A stretch of 64,000 bases of DNA. Origin: Actinomadura syzygii (GTDB lineage Bacteria > Actinomycetota > Actinomycetes > Streptosporangiales > Streptosporangiaceae). The stretch lies in NCBI RefSeq assembly GCF_008085905.1, contig NZ_VSFF01000002.1:496001-560000 (forward strand), given 5' to 3'. Both the position numbers and the translations under genes were made by a program. The stretch's first letter is position 1; every line of letters starts with the position of its first letter. The notes under the pieces were generated by a model. It was not told the DNA's origin and did no database searches. It worked only from the letters and a program-made list of their open reading frames with translations. Positions 32,938 through 41,335 of the stretch are shown in pieces.

Positions 32938-34301
32938 GTGAAGGACGCGGTGTCCTGCATCGCGTGGTCGCCGAGGACGGTCAGCGTCGCGGTGAACCGG
33001 TGCCGTCCCGTCCCGTGGACCTTCCAGAGGAGGTGGACGGTCGTGCGGGTGCGGCCCTCGTCCACGGGCTGGCGGAGGGGAGGCTCTGGGGCGTCCTCGT
33101 CGCTGCGCCACCACTGGTAGGAGATCTCGCCGGGCTTGCCGTCGGTGGTGAGGGTGCCGGTGACGTTGACCTCGTCCCCGCAGCCGGGACGCGAATGGTC
33201 GACCTTGACGTCGACGGCGGTCACGACCGGGTCCCCGGCGGGCCGGTGCGTCCAGGCGAACAGGCCGCCCGCCAGCACGAGGGGGATCAGCAGCGCCCAC
33301 AGGAGGCGGGCGCTTCCGCGCCGCCTTCGCCGAGGCTTCGGCGGGACGTAGGTCGACGTCCGGTACTCGTCCGGTACTTGGGATACGGCGGTCGCGTCGG
33401 TCGTGGTCTGCTCGGCGGCACGGCGATCCGGAGCGCGGACCGGGGGAGGGGCGGGCGTCGTGTCGTCCGCGGCGTCCAGCATCTCCAGGAGGCGCGCGGC
33501 GGTCGGACGGGCGCCCGGGTCCTTGCGCATCGCGGCGGAGACCGCCGCGCGCAGGCTGCCCGGCAGCCCGCCGAGATCGGGTTCGTCGTTCATGATCTGC
33601 CCGACCATGCGCTGCATGGTGTCGCCGCCGAACGGCCGGCGCCCGGTCGCCGCGAACACGATCACGCCGCCCCAGGCGAAGACGTCGGACGCCGGGCGCG
33701 GGTCGTTGAGGAGCTGCTCCGGGGCCATGTAGGACGGCGTGCCCACGGCCTGGCCGTCGCCGGTCATGCGGGTGGCGTCCGGCGTCCGCGCGATGCCGAA
33801 GTCGATCACCCGCGGCCCGAACCTGGACAGCAGCACGTTGCCGGGCTTGAGGTCGCGGTGCATGATCCCCGCCCCGTGCACGCCCTTCAGCGCCGTCGCC
33901 ACCGCGACCGCCAGCTGGTGCAGCTCGGCGCCGCGCAGCGGGCCGCCGTCCGCCACGAGCGCGTGCAGGGTGGGGCCGTCGATGTACTCGGTGACCAGGT
34001 AGGGGACGGGCGCGTCCGGGTCGGCGGCGAGCACCTCGGCGGTCGCGTACGCGGGGACCCGCATGGCGCTCTCCGCCTCGCGCCGGAACCGGGCGCGGAA
34101 GCCCTCGTCCCGCGCCAGCTCCGCGCGGATCGCCTTGATCGCGACCGGCCGCCCGTCGCGGGCGCGGCCGGCGTAGACCCGTCCCATGCCGCCCTCGCCG
34201 AGGACGCCGGTGGTGCGGAACTCGCCGAACCAGCGCGGGTCGCGCGGCGCGAGCGGCGTGGCGCGGCCCGGCGGACCGTCCGTGTTCAGGGGTGCCGTCA
34301 T
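32919..34301 (-). CDS. Ser/Thr protein kinase with extracytoplasmic beta domain
   Basis: 460 aa. The kinase domain (about residues 20-285) has GEGGMGRVYAG, VAIKAIR, the catalytic loop MHRDLKPGNVLL, IDFGIAR for DFG, and MAPEQL. A Pro/Thr-rich linker with several Arg leads to one membrane helix, LLWALLIPLVLAGGLFAW (about 335-353). The roughly 100-residue outer part is a single Ig-like beta domain with a Cys pair (RPGCGDEV and TYSCAS). PASTA repeats, usual in PknB, are absent. It follows the second kinase gene by 25 bp in the same direction, with AGGAG before the start, so both are cotranscribed. Confidence 0.9.
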   Translation of the reverse strand: MTAPLNTDGPPGRATPLAPRDPRWFGEFRTTGVLGEGGMGRVYAGRARDGRPVAIKAIRAELARDEGFRARFRREAESAMRVPAYATAEVLAADPDAPVPYLVTEYIDGPTLHALVADGGPLRGAELHQLAVAVATALKGVHGAGIMHRDLKPGNVLLSRFGPRVIDFGIARTPDATRMTGDGQAVGTPSYMAPEQLLNDPRPASDVFAWGGVIVFAATGRRPFGGDTMQRMVGQIMNDEPDLGGLPGSLRAAVSAAMRKDPGARPTAARLLEMLDAADDTTPAPPPVRAPDRRAAEQTTTDATAVSQVPDEYRTSTYVPPKPRRRRRGSARLLWALLIPLVLAGGLFAWTHRPAGDPVVTAVDVKVDHSRPGCGDEVNVTGTLTTDGKPGEISYQWWRSDEDAPEPPLRQPVDEGRTRTTVHLLWKVHGTGRHRFTATLTVLGDHAMQDTASFTYSCAS

Positions 34302-34326
34302 CGGGGCTCCTCGGTTCGGTCGGGCG

Positions 34327-36903
34327 CTAGCGGGCCGGGACGGCGCGGGTGCGGCCCGAGCCGGTCGGTCCGGTGGAGGGCGGCGCGGTGGACGGATCCG
34401 GATGCGGCAGCGCGGGCGTGTCAGGCTTCTCCGGCTCCTTCTTCTCCGGCTCCTTCTTCTTTGGCTGCTCCGACTGCTCCGGCTTCTTCGGGGCGTCCGG
34501 GCCGGGCTTCGCGGACGGCGTCACGGTCTTCGTACCGCCGTCCGACGCGCCCGGGCTCACCTCGGGCCTCACAACGCCCGGCACCGCCCTGACACTCGTC
34601 GGCGTGTCACTCGTCGGCGTGTCACTCGGCGGCGTCGACGGCGGCTCGGACGGCGTACCGCTCGACGGCTCCGAAGGCGGAACCGCGACCCCTGAGGGGC
34701 AGCCGTCCGGATCGGGATCGCAGCGCTCCTCGACGGCCGTCGCGGTGACGCGGACGCTGACGCCCGGCCCGCCGTCGCGGTCGCGCACCACCAGCGTCGT
34801 GACGTACGTCCCCGGCTCCCCGGGCTCGAAGCTCACCAGCGCGTCGCAGGACGAGACCTCCGACGGCGGGCAGGACGTGCGCACCAGCCGGAACGCGGAC
34901 GTGTCGGTCAGGCTTATCGTCCCGGCGTCGTAGCACCAGTCCCAGGGGATCGGAACGGGCTCCTTGATCCGCCCATCGCCTTCGAGTTCCCGGCTGAATC
35001 GGTAGTCCGGGCCGTTCACGCCCCTCTTGCAGGACGGGACCGTCCGCGTCCCGGCGGCGGTGACCGGGACCGTCACCGCGGCCTCGCCCGTCCGGTCCGG
35101 GACGACCAGCGTCGCCGACCTGGCGCCCGCGTCCGTGGGGGAGAAGGTGACCGTGACCTGGCAGGCCGCGCCGCCGCAGCGCGTCCCGTCCAGGGCGAAC
35201 GACGGGTCGCCGTCGAGCCTGATCGCCGAGGTGTCGTAGCAGGCGTTCAACGGGACGTCGAGCACGCGGCTGACGGTCTGTCCCGCCTCGACCGAGCCCA
35301 GGTTCCGCACGGGCAGGGCCTGCCGCGGGCACGTCTGGACGGGAGTCGCGGCCGTGCCGGACACCCGCAGGGCCACGGCCGTCCCGCCCCCGGTCGAGGG
35401 CACCACGACGGACGCGCTGTAGAGCCGCCCGCGCTCGGCCGGACGGAACGTCACCCGGAACCGGCACTCTGCTCCCGGCGGCGGGCAGGAGACGAGAGCC
35501 CCGAACCCACCGGCACCCGGCCCCCGGACGGACATCGCCCCGACGTCGTCGCACGTCCGGCGCGGGAACGTGAAGTCTCGCGTCACCGCCTGGCCGACCT
35601 GGACGGAGCCGAAGCTGTAGGGCGCGATGGCGTAAGCCGGGCACGGCGTCCCCAGCCGCTCGGGAGGCCGGTCGAACGGCCCGCCGGGATGATCCTTGGC
35701 GGCGACCTCCCTGGGCCCGCCGCCGTCTGACCCTCCGTCCCCGCCTTTCTTGGGGTGGCTTGGAGTGGGGGACGGCCGCTCGGGCGCGGACGTCCCGGGC
35801 GGCGGCGGATTGCGTTCCGCTATATGCCGCGTGGTCGCGTGGTCCCGCAGGATGTAGAGGCTCGTCCCGATCAGGACCAGCAGGGCGGCGCAGAGGACGA
35901 GCAACCCGGTCCGCGTCGAACGACGGGCCTGGTCCTTAACGACGTCCTTCGCGGACGACCCGGCCGCGGGCGTGGCGGGCACGGGCACCGCGCCCAACGC
36001 CTGACCGCTGCCGACCGTCGAGTCGGCGGTGCTCGTCCCGGCCTGCGCGGGCCCGCCGCGCGGCATCAGCGCCAGCGCGGCGGCGGCCAGCGCGATCAGC
36101 CCGCGGCGCTCCCAGTCGTCGCCGTACTCCTCGACGGCGACCGCCTCCAGCTCCGCGACGAACTCGGCCGCGCCCGGCGGACGCTCGGCCGCGCTCTTTG
36201 CCATCCCGTGCGCCACCAGCCCGCGCAGCGGCGCGGGCACCAGTTCCGCCGGGATCGGCCCGTGCAGGTGCTGGGCCATCAGCACCGCGTCCCGGTCGCC
36301 CCGGTAGGGCGGTCGTCCGGCCACGCACTCCACGAACACGCAGGTGGCGGCGTAGACGTCGGCGGCGGGCCCGGCGGGGTCGCCGTTGCACTGCTCCGGC
36401 GCCATGTACGCGGCGGTGCCCGCGACGGAGCTCTCGCCGGACACCGACGCCACCCCGAAGTCGATCAGCTTGCTGACACCGCCGTCTCCGACGATGACGT
36501 TGTCCGGCTTGTAGTCGCGGTGCACCACCCCGGCGTCGTGCGCGGCGGCCAGCCCCAGCAGCGACCCCTTGAGGACGGCCAGCGCCGCCTCCGGTTCGAG
36601 GGCGCCGAGCCCGCGCAGCAGCCGGTTCAGCGAGACGCCCCGCACGGCCTCCATGACCAGCGCGACGCCGGTGTCCCCGCGGACCAGCGCGTGCAGCCGG
36701 ACGACGTTCGGGTGCCGCACCGACGCCATGATCCGCGCCTCGCGCTCGGACGGCACGCGCGGCGCCGTCCGCTCCCCGGTGCCGACGTACTTGATCGCGA
36801 CGAGCGCGCCCTCGTCGCCGTGCCGGGCCAGCACGACCCGCCCGTGCGCGCCCGCGCCGAGCTCGCCCAGCTCGGTGTATCCGGGCACCCGCCAACCGCT
36901 CAT
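34327..36903 (-). CDS. Ser/Thr protein kinase with three ASH-like outer repeats
   Basis: 858 aa. The kinase domain (about residues 10-260) shows GAGAHGRVVLARHG, VAIKYV, the catalytic loop VVHRDYKPDNVIV (Tyr where Leu is usual), LIDFGVAS and MAPEQC. One membrane helix, GLLVLCAALLVLIGTSLYIL, lies at about 328-347. Outside are three repeats of about 100 residues (about 420-725), each with a GSV-type first strand, a VTFxP strand and a Cys pair, resembling ASH/choice-of-anchor Ig-like domains. A Pro/Ser/Lys-rich tail follows with KKKEPEKKEPEKP, a possible wall-spanning segment. GGGGGAG precedes the start. It heads the two-kinase operon. The outer repeats probably sense a cell-wall or surface ligand; the ligand is unknown. 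Confidence 0.88.
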   Translation of the reverse strand: MSGWRVPGYTELGELGAGAHGRVVLARHGDEGALVAIKYVGTGERTAPRVPSEREARIMASVRHPNVVRLHALVRGDTGVALVMEAVRGVSLNRLLRGLGALEPEAALAVLKGSLLGLAAAHDAGVVHRDYKPDNVIVGDGGVSKLIDFGVASVSGESSVAGTAAYMAPEQCNGDPAGPAADVYAATCVFVECVAGRPPYRGDRDAVLMAQHLHGPIPAELVPAPLRGLVAHGMAKSAAERPPGAAEFVAELEAVAVEEYGDDWERRGLIALAAAALALMPRGGPAQAGTSTADSTVGSGQALGAVPVPATPAAGSSAKDVVKDQARRSTRTGLLVLCAALLVLIGTSLYILRDHATTRHIAERNPPPPGTSAPERPSPTPSHPKKGGDGGSDGGGPREVAAKDHPGGPFDRPPERLGTPCPAYAIAPYSFGSVQVGQAVTRDFTFPRRTCDDVGAMSVRGPGAGGFGALVSCPPPGAECRFRVTFRPAERGRLYSASVVVPSTGGGTAVALRVSGTAATPVQTCPRQALPVRNLGSVEAGQTVSRVLDVPLNACYDTSAIRLDGDPSFALDGTRCGGAACQVTVTFSPTDAGARSATLVVPDRTGEAAVTVPVTAAGTRTVPSCKRGVNGPDYRFSRELEGDGRIKEPVPIPWDWCYDAGTISLTDTSAFRLVRTSCPPSEVSSCDALVSFEPGEPGTYVTTLVVRDRDGGPGVSVRVTATAVEERCDPDPDGCPSGVAVPPSEPSSGTPSEPPSTPPSDTPTSDTPTSVRAVPGVVRPEVSPGASDGGTKTVTPSAKPGPDAPKKPEQSEQPKKKEPEKKEPEKPDTPALPHPDPSTAPPSTGPTGSGRTRAVPAR

Positions 36904-37103
36904 CCCCGGCTCCCCCAGTCGAGCACCGATTCCGCATCGGTGAGGCGGTTCAATCTATGGCGGGCTTTCTTGATCACGCATCGTCGATTGTCAGGAACAG
37001 CCCCTAGTGAGAAATGATGAAATCGCGAGCGTGCGAAAGATCGGCGGCATTCCCCGGCCTAGGATGTCGGTGCGCCAAACGCCGGGCGCCGAGGGGAGGC
37101 GTC

Positions 37104-37748
37104 ATGCGCGTGCTCGTGGTCGACGACCAGCTCATCACCCGCGCGGGCCTGCACCAACTCCTCACCGGGGAAGGGCACCAGGTGGTCGGCGTGCTGGAGC
37201 ACCCCGACGAGGTCGCCCCGGCCGTCGCCGCCCTCCGTCCGGACGCGGTGATCCTCGATCTCGTCATGCCTCCGGATTTCAGCGACGAAGGCGTTCAGGT
37301 CGCGCTCGCCCTGCGCAGGGAGCACGCCGGCCTCGGGATTCTGGTCCTCTCCGAACACGCCATTCCGGAATGCGCGGAACGGCTCCTCAAGGGCGGCGAG
37401 AAAGGCACCGGCTATCTGCTCAAGGAACGCATCATGGTGCCGCCGCAGCTCAGCCGCGCGCTCCGGCACCTGGCCGACGGCGGCACCGTCATGGAGCCGG
37501 AGCTGATCGGCGACCTGATGAAGGCCCGCGGCCGCGACAAACGGCTCGCCGCCCTGAGCGCCAGCGAACGCGAGGTGCTCCGCCTCCTCGCCGAGGGCCT
37601 GACCGACCGCGGCATTGCCGAGCGCCTCCACGTCTCGAAGAACACAGTGAGCACCCACGTCAGCCACGTCTTCGACAAACTCGACCTACCCCGCAGCTCC
37701 CTCGACAACAGACGAGTAAGAGCGATCCTCACCTACCTCCAGCACTAG
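37104..37748 (+). CDS. LuxR/NarL-type response regulator (orphan)
   Basis: 214 aa from the ATG at 37104 with GGGGAGG upstream; the frame is open 90 bp earlier but without a ribosome site. The receiver domain starts RVLVVDDQ, with the phospho-acceptor Asp in VILDLVMPP (near residue 52) and Lys in GYLLKE. The C-terminal LuxR helix-turn-helix reads LSASEREVLRLLAEGLTDRG, then IAERLHVSKNTVSTHVS. It has no adjacent kinase; the histidine kinase at 31027 is the nearest unpaired one. Its stop overlaps that of the convergent UspA gene by 4 bp. Confidence 0.88.
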   Translation: MRVLVVDDQLITRAGLHQLLTGEGHQVVGVLEHPDEVAPAVAALRPDAVILDLVMPPDFSDEGVQVALALRREHAGLGILVLSEHAIPECAERLLKGGEKGTGYLLKERIMVPPQLSRALRHLADGGTVMEPELIGDLMKARGRDKRLAALSASEREVLRLLAEGLTDRGIAERLHVSKNTVSTHVSHVFDKLDLPRSSLDNRRVRAILTYLQH

Positions 37749-38176
37749 GAGGGCGCGTCGGTGGTCTGGTCGGCGCAGATCACCAGGGGGCAGCGGGTGC
37801 GTTCGCGTACGGCGGGGACGGTGTCGCCGCCGAGGGGGTTGCCGCGCTCGGAGTGGAACCGGGCGCCGATGACCAGGAGTTCGGCGTGTTCGGCGGCGCG
37901 GGGGAGGGCCTCGCTGGGCGTCCCGCGCACGACGCGAAGCCGGGTCGTGAGGTGCTGGACGCGCGGGATCGCGTCCGCCACCAGGCGGCGGAGCCGCAGC
38001 CACTCCCGCGCCGTGCCCATCGGCCGTGGCGCCGCACTCGGCTCCAGGACGCGCACCACGTCCAGCCGGGCGCGGCGCTCGACGGCCTCCCGCGCCGCGC
38101 GCCGCAGCGCGGCCATGGAGTTGGGGGAGCCGTCCACCCCGACGACGACGGAACGGTGCTCGGGCGTGATCCACAT
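37745..38176 (-). CDS. Universal stress protein (UspA family)
   Basis: 143 aa, one Usp domain. It opens with RSVVVGVDGSPNSMAALRRA, and the ATP-binding loop is recognisable, though diverged, as VIGARFHSERGNPLGGDT before the last strand CPLVICAD. AAGGAGG precedes the start. Usp proteins are typical dormancy and hypoxia genes in actinobacteria, and a DevR-box-like sequence lies 75-92 bp upstream of the start. The 3' end overlaps the convergent response-regulator gene by 4 bp. Confidence 0.87.
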   Translation of the reverse strand: MWITPEHRSVVVGVDGSPNSMAALRRAAREAVERRARLDVVRVLEPSAAPRPMGTAREWLRLRRLVADAIPRVQHLTTRLRVVRGTPSEALPRAAEHAELLVIGARFHSERGNPLGGDTVPAVRERTRCPLVICADQTTDAPS

Positions 38177-38250
38177 CTGTGGCCTCCTTGCTCCCTTCCA
38201 CGGTGGCAGGCGGAGCGCGCGACCGGTCAGAGCCGAGCGTCCCTCCAGGA

Positions 38251-38268
38251 GGGGACTTTCGGCCCTTT
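38251..38268 (-). promoter_or_regulatory. DevR/DosR-box-like motif upstream of uspA
   Basis: GGGGACTTTCGGCCCTTT resembles the GGGACT-N3-GGCCC form of the mycobacterial DevR (DosR) box. It sits 75-92 bp upstream of the UspA start, a normal activator position. Pattern match only. Confidence 0.45.
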
Positions 38269-38295
38269 TTCATGGAAGAGGAGTCATGGGCCGCG

Positions 38296-39123
38296 TCAGC
38301 CGTTCTTGCGCGCTATTCCGGCCAGGGGCTGGATGCCGGGCGGAGGGCCGACGGGCGTGACCTCGGGACGCCATTCGAGGCAGGGCACCACCCCCGGCTC
38401 AAGGAGTTCCAGGCCCGAGAAGAACCGGCGGACCTGGCCCGCCGAGCGGAGCTTGTAGGGCACCGATCCGCCCTCGTCGTAATTGCGCTGCGCTTCGGCG
38501 AACTCGTCCGAGATGGTGTTGGCGCCGTCCGCGATGGCGAGGTAGCTGCCCGGGGCCAGGCCGTCCATCAGCCGGGTGACGGTGGAGGCGGCCTCGTCGT
38601 CGTCCTGGACGTGGCCGAGCACGCCCATGAAGGTCAGGCCGACCGGCTCGGCGAGGTTCAGGGTGCGCTCCGCGCCTTCGAGGATCGCCCCCGGGTCGTG
38701 CATGTCGGCCTCGACGTAGTCGGTCGCGCCCTGCGGCGTGCTGGTGAGCAGGACGTGGGCGTGCAGCAGGACGAGAGGGTCGTTGTCGACGTAGACGACG
38801 CGGGCCGCGGGCACGATTCCCTGGGCGACCTCATGGGTGTTGTCGACGGTGGGGAGGCCGGTTCCGACATCGAGGAACTGGCGTATCCCGGCGTCCGCGA
38901 GAAACCGGATGGAGCGCTTGAGGAAGTGCCGGGTGAGGCGCGCGACGTCGACGATGCCGGGGAACGTCTGCACGTATTGATCGCCCGCCGCCCGGTCGAC
39001 CGGGAAATTGTCCTTGCCGCCGAGCCAGTAGTTCCAAATGCGCGCCGAATGCGGGACGGACGTGTCGATACCGGCGGCGTGCTCCCGCTCGGCGATGTTG
39101 AAGAACTCTTCGTCGCTGCTCAC
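38296..39123 (-). CDS. DUF574-type SAM-dependent methyltransferase
   Basis: 275 aa if started at the GTG at 39123, which has GGGGGAG just upstream; an in-frame ATG 87 bp earlier lacks a ribosome site. Family signatures are HSARIWNYWLGGKDNFPVDR near the start, QFLDVGTGLPTVDNTHEVAQ (SAM motif I), VVYVDNDPLVLLHA, and GLAPGSYLAIADG. These methyltransferases are very numerous in actinomycetes, usually next to XRE/DUF5753 regulators as here; their substrates are unknown. The regulator gene ends 96 bp upstream in the same direction. Confidence 0.88.
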   Translation of the reverse strand: MSSDEEFFNIAEREHAAGIDTSVPHSARIWNYWLGGKDNFPVDRAAGDQYVQTFPGIVDVARLTRHFLKRSIRFLADAGIRQFLDVGTGLPTVDNTHEVAQGIVPAARVVYVDNDPLVLLHAHVLLTSTPQGATDYVEADMHDPGAILEGAERTLNLAEPVGLTFMGVLGHVQDDDEAASTVTRLMDGLAPGSYLAIADGANTISDEFAEAQRNYDEGGSVPYKLRSAGQVRRFFSGLELLEPGVVPCLEWRPEVTPVGPPPGIQPLAGIARKNG

Positions 39124-39152
39124 GTGGGCTCCCCCGGTTCGGCACGGACGCG

Positions 39153-39166
39153 GTATGCCCCCATAC
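39153..39166. promoter_or_regulatory. Inverted repeat GTATG-CCCC-CATAC upstream of the DUF574 gene
   Basis: Five-bp arms around CCCC. The 11-mer TGCCCCCATAC in it recurs at 40294-40304 upstream of the XRE-DUF5753 gene, so both sites may bind that regulator. Confidence 0.4.
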
Positions 39167-39219
39167 TGGGATTTTCCGAAGGGCCGGGCAACCCCATTCG
39201 AACGGTGCATGCCGAATTT

Positions 39220-40233
39220 TCAGATTTCGGCTTCGAGGCGACGCAGCAGCGTCCTGGAAGGATCCGGCATCAGCGCGGCGAGCCCGAGCTTCTGGACCGC
39301 GTGCAGATAATGCGCCAGATCTTCTTCACTGGACGGATACAGGGCGCTGTCCGCGTGTTCGAGGAACACCAGATCCTGGAACTGGCTCGACGGGAATCGC
39401 AAGAGGGTGATGGGGCCGTCGGTGGCGTCGTGAGCCGGGTGGCCGGCGGGAATGACCTGCACCTGGACGTGCCGTCCGAGCGAGCGCAGGTGCCGGATCT
39501 GGGCGCGCATCGTCTCCCCGCCCACCGGCCCGTCCCGGAGCGCGCCCTCGTTGATGATCGCCCACATGCAGGGCCGTTCGCCGACGCGCTCCAGGTGCCG
39601 TTGCCGCAGCATCCGCAATTCCACCCGGCGCGCGATCCGTTCCTCGGGTTCGTCACCGTGCCCGAGCCTGATCACCGCGGCCGCGTATTCGGGCGTCTGA
39701 AGCAGGCCCGGCACATAAACGGGCTCGTAACTGGTGATGCGGTGGGAAAGAGGCTCGTGGTTCAGGTAGCGTTCGGACCAGGCGGGAACGACGTCGGCAT
39801 AGGCGCGCCACCAGGTCTGGGGGCCGTCCGAGAAAGCGGCGGGAACGGCGGCCGCCATCGCCGGAATCCGAGACGCGGCCGCTTTCTTCGCGGCCCAGAA
39901 TCTCGCCGAAGCGGCCTCGTATTTCGCCTTCCATTGCTCCATGGTTCCGACCGAGTCGGGGGCGATGCCCCGGTCCGCCGCCTCCGCCCGGAAAACGCGG
40001 ACGAACTGGGCGACCTGATCCCAGGTCGGCAGTCGCTCGCGCTTGCCGGTGAGGGTCTTGTAGGCCGCTGACCGGCTCACGAAAGTATGCTTTCCGGTGT
40101 CCGAGTGCATTGCTCGGTTGATTTTGGTCGACCGGGCGGCGAAAGCCTCGTAACTGCGGACTCCGGCCTTGTGGTAAGCGGCGTGCAGCTCCTGCGAAAA
40201 CGCTTCGACGATGCGTTTGGGTTCGTCCGGCAT
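39220..40233 (-). CDS. XRE-family regulator with DUF5753 (Scr1-type)
   Basis: 337 aa from the ATG at 40233, with GGAAAGGG upstream; earlier in-frame ATGs lie in non-coding-looking sequence. The N-terminal helical part (SYEAFAARSTKINRAM ... FVSRSAAYKTLTGKRERLP) is a helix-turn-helix. The C-terminal DUF5753 region is clear: YVPGLLQTPEYAAAVIR, RRVELRMLRQRHLER, MWAIINEGALRDGPVGG and FPSSQFQDLVFLEHADSALY. Such regulators act with small DUF397 partners in developmental control; no DUF397 gene is visible here. It precedes the DUF574 methyltransferase gene. Confidence 0.87.
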   Translation of the reverse strand: MPDEPKRIVEAFSQELHAAYHKAGVRSYEAFAARSTKINRAMHSDTGKHTFVSRSAAYKTLTGKRERLPTWDQVAQFVRVFRAEAADRGIAPDSVGTMEQWKAKYEAASARFWAAKKAAASRIPAMAAAVPAAFSDGPQTWWRAYADVVPAWSERYLNHEPLSHRITSYEPVYVPGLLQTPEYAAAVIRLGHGDEPEERIARRVELRMLRQRHLERVGERPCMWAIINEGALRDGPVGGETMRAQIRHLRSLGRHVQVQVIPAGHPAHDATDGPITLLRFPSSQFQDLVFLEHADSALYPSSEEDLAHYLHAVQKLGLAALMPDPSRTLLRRLEAEI

Positions 40234-40293
40234 CGAGGAACCCTTTCCTGGGCTCGGGGCGACGACCAGCTTGGTCGGGCAAACGATACCCCG

Positions 40294-40368
40294 TGCCCCC
40301 ATACCGGCGGTAACTGTGGAAAAATTCACACAACGCCCGCCGGTCGGGCCGACCGAGTGCTACTCGGT
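40294..40368. promoter_or_regulatory. Operator-like elements upstream of the XRE-DUF5753 gene
   Basis: Contains the 11-mer TGCCCCCATAC (40294-40304), shared with the DUF574 upstream region, and a perfect 7-bp inverted repeat ACCGAGT-GCT-ACTCGGT (40352-40368). The rest of the gap 40234-40526 shows nothing else notable. Confidence 0.4.
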
Positions 40369-40526
40369 TTGTGACCGGGAAGTCATGATTGTAATCAAGA
40401 TCTATTCGGCCGCGCTCACGCCGTCGTTCTTCTTTGTCCACGGTTGACTGACTCGCCCCTCCTTGTCCCCGCGCATCGACATGATCTCTCCTGACGGCCG
40501 ATCCGCCCGAGGAGAAGTTTCAGCCG

Positions 40527-40735
40527 ATGCTGCGCACGCTGCCGATTCCGACGTTCGACGCGACCGAGACCGTCTGGTGTGAGGTGGCGCAGGCGCTGTA
40601 CGTGGTCTGGGCGGCCCGGACCGGCAGGGGGCTCCGCCCGGTCCCCGTCACGGAGCTGAGCGTCCGGGAACTGGAGGACTTCTGGGCGGACGACCAACTC
40701 GAGCAGCTGTTTCCCGAGAACGAGAGTCGATCACC
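40527..40735 (+). CDS. Small coding segment upstream of the cyclase-like gene (no stop of its own)
   Basis: About 68 codons from the ATG at 40527 (GGAGA 11 bp upstream) have strong coding character: LPIPTFDATETVWCEVAQAL, VVWAARTGRGLRPVPV, then LSVRELEDFWADDQLEQLFP. After about 40720 third-position G+C collapses in this frame and good coding moves to the cyclase frame. The frame has no stop until 41166-41168. Either the small gene lost its stop, or one base was lost or gained and this was the N-terminus of a 260-aa protein joined to the cyclase-like domain. Function unknown. Confidence 0.5.
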
Positions 40736-41317
40736 ATGCACAAGTCTTTGGTCGCCGTCGACATCATTGCTTTCGGTGACCTGCACCGGGACACCGAGCA
40801 CCAGGTCAGGCTCCGCAACAACATGTACGAGCTGGTGGCGCGCGCGCTCGACGTCACCGGCCTGGCCCTCTCCGACTGCCATCACGAGGACCGCGGGGAC
40901 GGGGCCCTCATCGTCGCGCCGAGCGACGTCGACCCCTGCCATCTCATGGACCCGCTCGCCCACCACCTGGCCGCCCTCCTCCGGCGGGAGAACCGGTACG
41001 TCGCCCCGAACCACCGGCTCCGTCTCCGCGCCGCCGTCCACTTCGGGCACGTCGACCGGGACGACCACGGCGTCGTGGGCCGCGCGCCGGTGGACCTGTT
41101 CCGCCATCTGGAGGCCCCGGCCTTCAAGCGCGCCATGGCCAGGACTCCGAGCGCCGACCTCGGACTGATCGTCAGCGACTCGCTCTTCCGCGACGCCGTC
41201 CAGCGCGGCGGGCTCGTCGACCACGACGCCTACCAGTCCATTCGCGTCACCATGAAGGAGACGCGGACGAAGGCGTGGCTCTGGCTCCCGCCGCGTCCCG
41301 AACGGCGTCTCAACTGA
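40736..41317 (+). CDS. Nucleotidyl-cyclase-like domain protein
   Basis: 193 aa from the ATG at 40736. It has the overall pattern of class III nucleotidyl cyclases: KSLVAVDIIAFGDLHR at the start (first metal-binding Asp in VAVDI), SDCHHEDRGDGALIVAP (second acidic pair), RLRAAVHFGHVDRDDHGVVG and the final beta segment KETRTKAWLWLPP. It lacks the usual substrate-specifying residues that I can place, so activity is doubtful. Such stand-alone or N-terminal cyclase-like modules are found in actinobacterial STAND/effector systems, but no ATPase or effector gene is adjacent. It looks frame-disrupted relative to the preceding small segment. Confidence 0.7.
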   Translation: MHKSLVAVDIIAFGDLHRDTEHQVRLRNNMYELVARALDVTGLALSDCHHEDRGDGALIVAPSDVDPCHLMDPLAHHLAALLRRENRYVAPNHRLRLRAAVHFGHVDRDDHGVVGRAPVDLFRHLEAPAFKRAMARTPSADLGLIVSDSLFRDAVQRGGLVDHDAYQSIRVTMKETRTKAWLWLPPRPERRLN

Positions 41318-41335
41318 ATTCACCGGTACGCCCGG

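Noticed and set aside
40736..41168. Continuation of the small 40527 frame through the cyclase gene
   Set aside because: Thr/Ser/Arg-rich out-of-frame translation of the cyclase-like domain.
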